Source of the DNA: Methylobacterium aerolatum | GTDB lineage: Bacteria > Pseudomonadota > Alphaproteobacteria > Rhizobiales > Beijerinckiaceae | Reading direction: 5' to 3' | Assembly: GCF_022179085.1 (NCBI RefSeq) | Contig: NZ_BPQE01000034.1 | Coordinates: 1 to 64,000 of the forward strand | DNA: 64,000 nt | Shown here: piece after piece, positions 1-7,062 of the stretch | How the letters are laid out: every line of letters begins with the position of its first letter | Position numbering within the stretch: the first letter of the stretch is position 1 | Translations under genes and position numbers: made by a program | The notes under the pieces: model-generated | What the model saw: the letters and a program-made list of their open reading frames with translations, nothing else | Told to the model about the DNA's origin: nothing | The model's database searches: none

Positions 1-78
1 GTCGTCACAGACGCGATGCCCTCGGAGAAGACCGAGGCCACCGACAACGTCGTCAGCGTCCGCCGCCGGCCGCGCTGA
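1..78 (+). CDS. C-terminal end of an unidentified protein
   Basis: An open frame enters from the left edge and ends at a TGA at 76-78. Only 25 residues are visible, finishing NVVSVRRRPR. The tail is polar and arginine-rich, with no motif that allows naming. It is on the same strand as the Fic-associated pair that starts 55 bases later. The coding call rests only on frame continuity and spacing, so confidence is modest. Confidence 0.45.
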   Translation, partial: VVTDAMPSEKTEATDNVVSVRRRPR

Positions 79-133
79 GGGCTATAGGCAGGGCCGGGCG
101 GGATGGGGTACCCTCCCGCCCGAGGAGATCGCC

Positions 134-400
134 ATGAGCGCATCGGCCGCCATCCTGGCCCCTGTCCCCACGGCCAAGGAGATCATCCACGATCTCGCCC
201 GCCGTCACGGCATCCGCTACGAGCGGGCCGACAGCGACGATTGGGCCGAAGCCGTCTCGCGCGTCGCCGGTGACGACGTGGACCTCGACGAGACCGAGTG
301 GCTGCTCGTGGCGCTCGGCCGTGCCGAAATCATGCCCGACATCGACAACACGTTGCTGCATGCTCGCTACCTCGCTGAGCGGGACGGCCGCGCGGCGTGA
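134..400 (+). CDS. Small acidic protein, putative antitoxin partner of the Fic protein
   Basis: An 88-residue acidic protein. Its ATG has a strong ribosome site (GAGGAGATC) just upstream. The stop overlaps the GTG start of the next gene (GTGA), so the two are translationally coupled, as in many toxin-antitoxin pairs. I cannot see the class I Fic-antitoxin inhibitory motif ([ST]xxxE[GN]) in it. If it is an antitoxin, it is of another type. An N-terminal segment (about 14-35, TAKEIIHDLARRHG) looks helical, and the rest is rich in Asp and Glu. Function is inferred from position only. Confidence 0.6.
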   Translation: MSASAAILAPVPTAKEIIHDLARRHGIRYERADSDDWAEAVSRVAGDDVDLDETEWLLVALGRAEIMPDIDNTLLHARYLAERDGRAA

Positions 401-1050
401 CCTTCGACGTCTTCGGTGATTTCGAGACGCGGGGTTACCTCCGCAACGTCGCCGGTCTGAAGGACCTCGCCCAGGTCAAATTGCTGGAGCACCGGGCGTT
501 CATGATGCGGGTCGACAAGGCCCTCGCCGCCCTGTCCCGCCGCAAGCCGCTGACCTACCCCGACATCCTGCGCACCCACGCGATCCTGTTCGGCTCGGTC
601 TATCCCTGGGCCGGTCGCGACCGGCTGGAAACCGCCCCCCACACGAACATCAGCCGGGGCGGCTTCGATCGCATGTTCGCCTTCCCGCAAGACGTGCGGC
701 GAGCCCTCGAATACGCCCTTCGGCAGGGCAACGATCCTGCCTTCATGCGGGCGAAGCCCGGCGAAGTGTTGGGTTCGCTGGCCCATGCCCATCCGTTCCT
801 CGACGGGAACGGGCGCACCCTCATGACCGTGCACACGGTGCTCGCGAACCGCGCCGGGCTCGCCATCGCGTGGCAGGAGACCGACAAGACCGCCTTCCTG
901 TCGGCCCTGACCCGGGAGATCCACCTGCCGGGCGACGGCATCCTCGATGCCTACCTCGCGCCCTTCATCCGGCCTCCGATGCCACCACGGGAGCAGGCCG
1001 AGGGGCTGAGGGTGCTGAGGACCCTCGGCTCCGCCCCCGCCCTGGGCTGA
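397..1050 (+). CDS. Fic/DOC family protein, putative AMP-transferase toxin
   Basis: Fic proteins transfer AMP or related groups from nucleotides to hydroxyl side chains. This one is 217 residues and starts at a GTG that overlaps the stop of the small acidic gene before it. The N-terminal part (about 10-35, ETRGYLRNVAGLKDLAQVK) resembles the lead-in of stand-alone Fic toxins. The YPWAGRDR segment (about 69-76) matches the flap region. The catalytic loop HPFLDGNGR lies at 132-140. The family consensus continues GRxxR, but here the last position is Met143, so an Arg that contacts the nucleotide phosphate is missing. Activity may be altered or lost. The gene ends in a palindrome shared with the convergent next gene. 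Confidence 0.85.
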   Translation: MTFDVFGDFETRGYLRNVAGLKDLAQVKLLEHRAFMMRVDKALAALSRRKPLTYPDILRTHAILFGSVYPWAGRDRLETAPHTNISRGGFDRMFAFPQDVRRALEYALRQGNDPAFMRAKPGEVLGSLAHAHPFLDGNGRTLMTVHTVLANRAGLAIAWQETDKTAFLSALTREIHLPGDGILDAYLAPFIRPPMPPREQAEGLRVLRTLGSAPALG

Positions 1051-1066
1051 CCGGTCAGCCCAGGGC
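1039..1066. terminator. 28-base perfect palindrome spanning two convergent stop codons
   Basis: The sequence reads identically on both strands. Each arm is GCCCTGGGCTGACC, with its mirror on the other side. It contains the TGA of the Fic gene (1048-1050) and the stop of the opposing dehydrogenase gene (1055-1057). Both proteins therefore end in Ala-Leu-Gly. There is no T tract, so it would be a bidirectional hairpin without the classic U run. Confidence 0.6.
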
Positions 1067-2128
1067 CTCCTCCACCGCCTTGCCGCAGGTCTCGGTGCCG
1101 GCATTGCCGCCGAGGTCGCGCGTCCGAAGCGTCCGCTCGGCGAGCACGCGCTCGATGCCGGCGACGATCTCCTTCGCCGCCGCGGATTCCCCGAGATGCT
1201 CCAGCATCATCGCGCCGGACCAGATCTGGCCGATGGGGTTGGCGACGCCCTGGCCCGCGATGTCGGGGGCCGAGCCGTGGACCGGCTCGAAGACCGACGG
1301 ATGCACCCGCTCCGGGTTGATGTTGCCGGACGGCGCGATGCCGATGGTGCCCGTGCAGGCGGGGCCGAGATCCGAGAGGATGTCGCCGAACAGGTTCGAG
1401 GCCACGACCACGTCGAACCGGTCCGGGTTCAGCACGAAATGGGCGGTGAGGATGTCGATGTGGTACTGGTCCCAGCGCACGTCGGGATAGGTCTTGGCCA
1501 TCTCCCGCACCCGCTCGTCCCAGTACGGCATGGTGATGGAGATGCCGTTGGACTTGGTGGCCGAGGTCAGGTGCTTGCGCGGCAGGGTCTCAGCGAGGTC
1601 GAAGGCGAATTTCAGGATCCGGTCGACGCCGTGGCGCGTCATGATTGTCTCCTGCAGGGCGAATTCCCGGTCCGTGCCCGCGAACATCCGGCCGCCCGCG
1701 TTGGAATACTCCCCCTCGGTGTTCTCGCGGACGACCCAGAAGTCGATGTCGCCGGGCTTCCGGTCGGCCAGCGGGCACTTCACGCCGGGCATCAGGCGCA
1801 CCGGGCGCAGGTTGACGTACTGGTCGAACTCCCGCCGGAACAGGATCAGCGAACCCCAGAGCGAGATGTGGTCCGGCACCCGGTCGGGCATTCCGACCGC
1901 GCCGAAGAAGATGGCGTCGTGCCCCGAGATCTGGGCCTTCCAGTCCTCGGGCATCATCCGCCCGTGCTTCTCGTAGTAGTCGCAGGAGGAGAAATCGAAC
2001 CAGTCGAGCTGCAGGGCGAAGCCATGGCGCTTGGCGGCCTTCTCCAGCACGCGCACGCCCTCCGGCACCACCTCCTTGCCGATGCCGTCGCCGGGAATCA
2101 CCGCGATGCGGTAGCTGCGCTCTGCCAT
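1055..2128 (-). CDS. ttuC: Tartrate dehydrogenase/decarboxylase-type enzyme
   Basis: A 357-residue member of the isopropylmalate/isocitrate/tartrate dehydrogenase family, which oxidises 2-hydroxyacids with NAD and divalent metal, often with decarboxylation. The N-terminus IAVIPGDGIGKEV is the usual nucleotide-fold start. VVRENTEGEYS (about 133-143) and the NLFGDILSDLGPACTGTIG block (about 243-261) are family signatures. PVHGSAPDIAGQG lies near residue 285. Length is normal. The absence of the isopropylmalate-specific REL(T/L)GG segment and the HISLWGSLILFRREFDQYVNLRP block favour the tartrate/D-malate branch (TtuC, DmlA). It lies 103 bases downstream of a LysR regulator on the same strand, its probable controller. 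Exact substrate (tartrate, D-malate or other) is not decidable from sequence. Confidence 0.85.
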   Translation of the reverse strand: MAERSYRIAVIPGDGIGKEVVPEGVRVLEKAAKRHGFALQLDWFDFSSCDYYEKHGRMMPEDWKAQISGHDAIFFGAVGMPDRVPDHISLWGSLILFRREFDQYVNLRPVRLMPGVKCPLADRKPGDIDFWVVRENTEGEYSNAGGRMFAGTDREFALQETIMTRHGVDRILKFAFDLAETLPRKHLTSATKSNGISITMPYWDERVREMAKTYPDVRWDQYHIDILTAHFVLNPDRFDVVVASNLFGDILSDLGPACTGTIGIAPSGNINPERVHPSVFEPVHGSAPDIAGQGVANPIGQIWSGAMMLEHLGESAAAKEIVAGIERVLAERTLRTRDLGGNAGTETCGKAVEEALG

Positions 2129-2231
2129 GGGTTTCCTCCGTGTGCCCCGTTGCGCCCCAAGGTGCGGGAACCCGCCGCCGGGTCAAGGGACGGGATTCCC
2201 GAAGGCGCGAGCCCGCAGCCGGGTGCGGGGC

Positions 2232-3200
2232 TCAAGCCCCGCGTTGCCCGGGGGCCCCGTTCTCGCTCCCGGGCCGCTCCGCCCGTGAAAGGGATCGGGG
2301 CGGCTGCCGGTTGAGGCGGGCCGAGAGTTGGTCGGCGAACTTCGCGGCGGCCACCGGGAGCAGGCGCCCGCGCAACTGCGCGAGGTAGAGCGTCATCGGC
2401 GTCAGGTCGCGGCCATCGATCGGGCGGCTGCGCAGGCGGGGATCGTCCGGAATGCCGCTCTGGATCTGGAGGGTGACCAGATCCTCGCGCAGCACGAGGT
2501 TGCGCAGGAACTCCAGCGAGCCGGATTCCACCGCCGGGCGCAGCCCGACGCCGCGGCGGGCCAACGCCTGCTCGATGTGGTGGCGGATCGCCAGGGAGCG
2601 GTCCGGCAAAGCGAGGGCATGGCCGAGGCAGTCGCGCAGGCGCACCGGTCCCTCCTCCGCCGCCAGCGGATGCCCGGCCCGCATCAGCGCGCAGAGCGGC
2701 TGGTCGCCGGTATAGAGCGGGTGCAGATCCGCCGAGGGCGGCGGCTCCAGCACCAGGGCGAGGTCCGCCTCGAAGGCGATCAGGGCCGCCACCGCCTGGG
2801 CATGGTCGCGGACCTGCACCGTGAAGCCCACCTGGGGAAACTGCGCCCGATAGGCCTCCACCTCCTCCGGCACCGTCTGCGTGACGAAGGCTTGGCTGCA
2901 TGCCAGCGCCACGTGGCCGCGCCGTACGCCGGACAGGTCGGCGATCTGCGAGCGCACGCGATCGAGGTCGGCCGCCTGATCGCGGATGTGCCGGGCCAGC
3001 AGCTCGCCCGCCGCGTTGAGGCGCATCCCCTGCGGCAACCGCTCGAAGATCGGCGTGCCGAGCTCGTACTCGATGTCCTGGATCTGCCGGGTGAGGGCCG
3101 AGGGCGTGAGGTTGAGCCGCTCGGCCGCCCGCCGGATCGAGCCCGCCCGAGCCACCTCGGCGACGTAGGTCAGGGTGCGCTGGTGCCTCACACCCGTCAT
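2232..3200 (-). CDS. LysR-family transcriptional regulator
   Basis: A DNA-binding regulator of about 322 residues. The helix-turn-helix covers about residues 5-60, with the typical GSIRRAAERLNLTPSALTRQIQDIEYELGTPIFER block. An effector-binding domain follows (from about 85, GHVALACSQAFV). I place the start at MTGVRHQ because a GGGGGG run sits about 5 bases before that ATG. A start 27 bases further up lacks such a site. The C-terminus is an unusually long Arg/Pro/Gly-rich tail. The gene is divergent from an importer operon starting at 3311 and lies upstream of a tartrate dehydrogenase-like gene. It probably controls one or both, with the 110-base divergent spacer as operator region. Confidence 0.88.
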   Translation of the reverse strand: MTGVRHQRTLTYVAEVARAGSIRRAAERLNLTPSALTRQIQDIEYELGTPIFERLPQGMRLNAAGELLARHIRDQAADLDRVRSQIADLSGVRRGHVALACSQAFVTQTVPEEVEAYRAQFPQVGFTVQVRDHAQAVAALIAFEADLALVLEPPPSADLHPLYTGDQPLCALMRAGHPLAAEEGPVRLRDCLGHALALPDRSLAIRHHIEQALARRGVGLRPAVESGSLEFLRNLVLREDLVTLQIQSGIPDDPRLRSRPIDGRDLTPMTLYLAQLRGRLLPVAAAKFADQLSARLNRQPPRSLSRAERPGSENGAPGQRGA

Positions 3201-3310
3201 GCTGTCCCCCCGTTTCGAAAAAGGCAACGGGTGGATCGAAAATGAGCACTCGCCCGCAACAAGACCCCCGGATAGCCTCGGACGTGTCGGGACCCTGAAG
3301 GAGCCCTCGG

Positions 3311-4285
3311 ATGATCCGCCGTCGCACCCTCCTCTCCGGCCTCGGGGCCGGTCTCCTCGCCCCCCTCGCCCCCCTGACCAGCCGCGCAGCCTCGGCCCAG
3401 GGCGCGCCGTCCGCCGAACCGGTGACGATCCGGATGGGCTCGCTGAAGCTGATCCATTCGATCGCGCCGCACTTCTACGAGCGCTTCACCCCCGCGGGCG
3501 TGACGGTGGAGGTCATCCCCTTCGAGAGCCCCACCGAGTGCAAGAACGCCGTCGTCACCAAATCGGTGGATTTCGGCACGTTCGGCATCGCTGCGGCGAC
3601 CCTCGGGGCGGCGGCGGGCGAGCCCCTGGCGGTCATCGCCTCCACCTGCAACCGCGGCATGGCGGTGATCGCCAAGAAGGATTCCGACATCCGCGCGATC
3701 AAGGACCTCAAGGGCCGCCGGGTGGCGATCTGGCCGGGCAGCACCCAGGAGGTCTTCGTTCTGGAGCGGATGCGGATGGAGGGGCTGTCCATCAAGGACA
3801 TCACCCCGGTGCGCGTCTCCTTCTCGGAGATGCACATCGCCCTCGCCCGCGGCGATGTGGACGCCTATGTCGGCGCCGAGCCCGGCCCCGGCGTGAGTCT
3901 CGCCTCCGGCGTCGGGCAGCTCGTGGAATATCCCTACGGCACCGAGATGGGGGCCTTGAACATGGTGTTCGGCGCCCACCGCGACACGGTCGCGGAGCGG
4001 CCGGCTCTGGTGCGGACCATGCTGGAGATCCACCGCAAGGCCACGGATTTCGCGGCCAAGGACCGCGAGGCGATGATCGCCATGGCCGTGGCCAAGCTCG
4101 GCCAGAAGCGCGAGGCGTTGGAGATCTCCGCCCCGAACGTCGAGCTGACCTGGAAGCTCGGCCCCGACGAGGTGCGGCAGGCCGGGGCTTATGCCCAGCA
4201 CATGCTGGCGCTCAAGCAGATCCGCCGCCTGCCCGAGCCCGGCTTCATCGACACCCGCTTCGTCGACGCGATGAGGGACGCGTGA
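3311..4285 (+). CDS. ABC transporter substrate-binding protein, NMT1/SsuA-like
   Basis: A 324-residue periplasmic binding protein. The N-terminus MIRRRTLLSGLGAGLL followed by an Ala-rich stretch to about residue 30 looks like a Tat signal (RRRTLL). The mature part has the two-lobe NMT1/SsuA fold pattern: IRMGSLKLIHSIAP at the start, TKSVDFGTFGIAAATLGAAAG (about 77-97), and DLKGRRVAIWPGST (about 136-149). Such proteins bind sulfonates, nitrate, cyanate, riboflavin or pyrimidine precursors; the ligand here is unknown. It is the first gene of a four-gene run whose permease start overlaps its stop (GTGA). Confidence 0.88.
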   Translation: MIRRRTLLSGLGAGLLAPLAPLTSRAASAQGAPSAEPVTIRMGSLKLIHSIAPHFYERFTPAGVTVEVIPFESPTECKNAVVTKSVDFGTFGIAAATLGAAAGEPLAVIASTCNRGMAVIAKKDSDIRAIKDLKGRRVAIWPGSTQEVFVLERMRMEGLSIKDITPVRVSFSEMHIALARGDVDAYVGAEPGPGVSLASGVGQLVEYPYGTEMGALNMVFGAHRDTVAERPALVRTMLEIHRKATDFAAKDREAMIAMAVAKLGQKREALEISAPNVELTWKLGPDEVRQAGAYAQHMLALKQIRRLPEPGFIDTRFVDAMRDA

Positions 4286-5130
4286 GCACCGGGGCCGAAA
4301 CCGGGATCCTCCCGGCGACGCCCGTGACGCCCCGGGGCGCCCGTCCCTCCCTGGCGCGGCTGCGCGGGCCGGCCCTCGCCCTCGTGGTCCCGCTCGCCCT
4401 CGTCGTCGTCTGGCATCTCACCACGGCGGGCCGGCCCTACAGCCTGATTCCGCCCCCCGCCGAGGTCTGGGCGGAGATGCGCGACCTCGCGGTGGGCGGC
4501 GTGAACGACGACGCCTTCAGCGGCACCCTGTGGACGCATCTCGCGGCCTCGCTCACCCGGGTCTACGGCGGCTTCGTCCTGGCGGCGGCGGCGGCCCTGC
4601 CGCTCGGCCTGCTGATCGGCCGCGTGCCCCTGGCGCGGGCGCTCCTCGATCCCCTGTTGCAGGTGCTGCGGCCGGTGCCCGTGACCGCGTGGCTGCCGCT
4701 GGCGATGATCCTCTTCGGCCTCGGCCCGCGCTCGGCCTTCTTCCTCGTCTTCCTGGGGGCGTTCTACCCGATCCTCGTCAACACCGTGTTCGGCGTGCGC
4801 TCCGTCGAGCCGCGGCTGTTCGAGGCGGCGTCCATGCTCGGTTGCACCGGCGCGGCGCAGTTCACCCGGGTGGTGTTGCCGGCGGCGCTGCCTTCGATCT
4901 TCACCGGCCTGCGCCTCGGGCTCGGCTTCGCGTGGGTGGTGATCGTGGTCGGCGAGATGACCGGCGTCCAGACGGGGCTCGGCGCGATCATCATGGAGGC
5001 CCGCCAGCTCTCCCGCACCGAGATCGTGATCTGCGGCATGGCGGTGATCGGCGCCGCCGGCTTCGTCTCCGACTGGCTGGTGATGAGCCTCGGCCGCCGT
5101 CTGCTCGCCTGGAGCCCGTCCCATGGCTGA
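4282..5130 (+). CDS. ABC transporter permease, SsuC/TauC-like
   Basis: A 282-residue inner-membrane permease. It starts at a GTG that overlaps the binding-protein stop. There is one hydrophobic segment near 32-47 (ALALVVPLALVVVWHL), then the typical block of helices. The EAA loop that docks to the ATPase is visible as EAASMLGCTGAAQFTRVVLPAALPSIFTGLRLG, at about residues 183-215. Family membership is BPD_transp_1, nitrate/sulfonate/taurine branch. It overlaps the ATPase gene by eight bases at its end, so the three transporter subunits are translationally coupled. Confidence 0.9.
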   Translation: MSTGAETGILPATPVTPRGARPSLARLRGPALALVVPLALVVVWHLTTAGRPYSLIPPPAEVWAEMRDLAVGGVNDDAFSGTLWTHLAASLTRVYGGFVLAAAAALPLGLLIGRVPLARALLDPLLQVLRPVPVTAWLPLAMILFGLGPRSAFFLVFLGAFYPILVNTVFGVRSVEPRLFEAASMLGCTGAAQFTRVVLPAALPSIFTGLRLGLGFAWVVIVVGEMTGVQTGLGAIIMEARQLSRTEIVICGMAVIGAAGFVSDWLVMSLGRRLLAWSPSHG

Positions 5131-5902
5131 TCCCACCATTCCGATCCTCGACATGCGCGGCGTATCGAAGACCTACCTGTCCAAGGGCCGCGCCACCGAG
5201 GCCCTGCGCGGCGCGAATCTCACGGTCCGCCGCGGCGAGTTCGTCTGCCTGCTCGGCGCTTCGGGCTGCGGGAAGTCCACGCTCCTGCGGATCGCCGCCG
5301 GCTTCGAGGCGCCGACCGGGGGCGAGGCGCTGATGTGGGACAAGCCGATCCCGGGGCCCGGCCCGAGCCGCGGGATGGTCTTCCAGGATTACGGCCTGTT
5401 CCCCTGGCTCACCGTCCGCGACAACATCGGCTTCGGGCCGCAATCGCGCGGACGGCCGGCGGCCGAGGTGCGCGAGACGGTGGAGCGCTACATCGCCCTA
5501 GTGGGCCTCCAGGCCTTCGCCGACGCCCACCCGCACCAGCTCTCGGGGGGCATGAAGCAGCGGGTCGCCATCGCCCGGGTGCTCGCCAACGAGGCGGAGG
5601 TCGTGCTGATGGACGAGCCCTTCGGCGCCCTCGACGCGATGACCCGCGAGCGCCTTCAGGACGAGTTGCTCGACCTGTGGGCGCGCACGGGCCTCACCGT
5701 CCTGTTCGTGACTCATGCCATCGAGGAGGCGATCTTCCTCGCCGACCGCGTGGTGATGATGTCGCCGGGCCCCGGTCGGATCGAGGCGGTGCACGGCATC
5801 GACCTCCCGCGCCGCAGGGACGTATCGAGCCCGGCCTTCAACGACCTGCGCCGGATGCTGGCCGCGCAGCTCCACAGCCACCACGCCCCGAAGGCCGCCT
5901 GA
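5123..5902 (+). CDS. ABC transporter ATP-binding protein, SsuB/TauB/NrtD-like
   Basis: A 259-residue ATPase that energises the importer encoded by the two preceding genes. Walker A GASGCGKSTLL (about 45-55), Q-loop VFQDYGLFPWLTV (about 86-98), signature LSGGMKQRVAIARVL (about 139-153), Walker B VVLMDEPFGALD (about 159-170) and switch His in VTHAIEEAI (about 196-204) are all intact. The YGLFPWLTV stretch is typical of the nitrate/sulfonate/taurine branch. It is followed after ten bases by a deacetylase-like gene in the same direction. Confidence 0.93.
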   Translation: MADPTIPILDMRGVSKTYLSKGRATEALRGANLTVRRGEFVCLLGASGCGKSTLLRIAAGFEAPTGGEALMWDKPIPGPGPSRGMVFQDYGLFPWLTVRDNIGFGPQSRGRPAAEVRETVERYIALVGLQAFADAHPHQLSGGMKQRVAIARVLANEAEVVLMDEPFGALDAMTRERLQDELLDLWARTGLTVLFVTHAIEEAIFLADRVVMMSPGPGRIEAVHGIDLPRRRDVSSPAFNDLRRMLAAQLHSHHAPKAA

Positions 5903-5912
5903 GGCCATCCCG

Positions 5913-6830
5913 ATGACGGAAGCCGCCTCCGCCGATCCCCGCCGCCCCGAGAACCGGCTCGCCTACCGCGCCGCCATCGACCGTCCCCGCCTCACCCTGC
6001 CGGGGGGCCGGCACGTCGCGGTGTGGCCGGTGGTGAACGTCGAGCACTGGCTCATCGACCATCCCATGCCGCGCCAGATCCTCGTGCCGCCGACGGGCGC
6101 GAGCCTGCTGCCGGACCTGCCGAACTGGGCGTGGCACGAATACGGGATGCGGGTCGGGTTCTGGCGCTTCCTCGACGCCTTCGCCCGCCGCGGCCTGCGC
6201 CCGACCCTGTCGATCAACGGCTCGGTCTGCACCGCCTATCCGCGGGTGGCGGCGGCGGCGCGGGATGCCGGCTGGGAGTTCATGGCCCACGGCTTCCATC
6301 AGGTGCCCACGCACCGGGTGGCCGACGAGGCGGCGATGATCGCCCGCACCGTCGGCACCATCGCGGACTTCGTGGGCGCGCCTCCGCGCGGCTGGCTGGG
6401 GCCGGGCCTGACCGAGACCCTCGACACGCCCGACCACCTGCGCGCCAACGGGCTCGCCTATGTCGGCGACTTCGTGGTGGACGACAGGCCCTGCCGGATC
6501 GCCACGCGCGAGGGGCCCCTCGTGGCGCTGCCCTATTCGGTCGAACTGAACGACATCCCCCTCCTCGCCATCCAGCACCATCGGGCCGACGAGTTCGTGG
6601 AGCGGGCGCTCGCCTCCCTCGACCGGCTGAGCGCGGAGGCCGCGGGGGACGGTCCCCTCGGCGGGGCGAAGGTGATGGGCTTCGCCATCCACCCCTACAT
6701 CACCGGCGTGCCCCACCGCATCGGCCTCCTGGAGCGTCTCCTCGATGCCCTCCTGGCCCGCTCCGACGTGGCGATCATGCAGGGGGGCGAGATCCTCGAC
6801 TGGTACCTCGGCACCGGCGACGACGCCTGA
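5913..6830 (+). CDS. PuuE-like polysaccharide deacetylase/allantoinase family protein
   Basis: A 305-residue NodB-fold (carbohydrate esterase 4-like) protein. The usual catalytic TFDDG is replaced by VVNVEHW (about 35-41), as in the PuuE/metal-independent branch that also acts on amide rings such as allantoin. A HGFHQVPTH stretch near 123-131 is where metal-binding histidines would lie. WLGPGLTETLDTPDHL near 162-177 is a substrate-side loop typical of the branch. The gene follows the importer ATPase by ten bases. The likely role is hydrolysing the amide or acetamido bond of whatever the importer brings in. This substrate link is inference. Confidence 0.78.
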   Translation: MTEAASADPRRPENRLAYRAAIDRPRLTLPGGRHVAVWPVVNVEHWLIDHPMPRQILVPPTGASLLPDLPNWAWHEYGMRVGFWRFLDAFARRGLRPTLSINGSVCTAYPRVAAAARDAGWEFMAHGFHQVPTHRVADEAAMIARTVGTIADFVGAPPRGWLGPGLTETLDTPDHLRANGLAYVGDFVVDDRPCRIATREGPLVALPYSVELNDIPLLAIQHHRADEFVERALASLDRLSAEAAGDGPLGGAKVMGFAIHPYITGVPHRIGLLERLLDALLARSDVAIMQGGEILDWYLGTGDDA

Positions 6831-6917
6831 CCGGGCGGCGACGGACGCGGCACCGGCCTGTCCGGAAGGGCCGTTCTCAGGGCCCGGCCGGAAGGGAAGC
6901 GGTTCTCCCCCTTGCGC

Positions 6918-7026
6918 CCTCGTCCTGAGGTGCCCGGCTTGCCGGGCCTCGACGGAAGGCTCCACGGATCGCGGAGTCTTTTGGAGCCTTCCTTCGAGGC
7001 GGCTTCGCCACACCCCAGGATGAGGG
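6918..7026. repeat. Palindromic intergenic repeat, family 2, copy 1
   Basis: A 109-base imperfect palindrome. The left end is CCCTCGTCCTGAGGTGCCCG and the right end mirrors it as CCCAGGATGAGGG. Inner arms GGAAGGCTCCACGGATC and TTGGAGCCTTCC pair as well. A related copy lies at 24921-25025. It sits between convergent genes (deacetylase and CLC channel). Confidence 0.75.
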
Positions 7027-7062
7027 GGTGGAATGAAAGTCAGCGACCTTCCGGCCGGGCCC

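Noticed and set aside
134-400. Small acidic protein considered as a class I Fic antitoxin (VbhA type)
   Set aside because: The inhibitory [ST]xxxE[GN] helix motif is not present, so I call it only a putative partner.
3175-4281. Frame upstream of the importer permease making a 651-codon protein
   Set aside because: This part overlaps the binding-protein gene in another frame and reads as Arg/Pro-rich shadow; the permease starts at the GTG overlapping the binding-protein stop.
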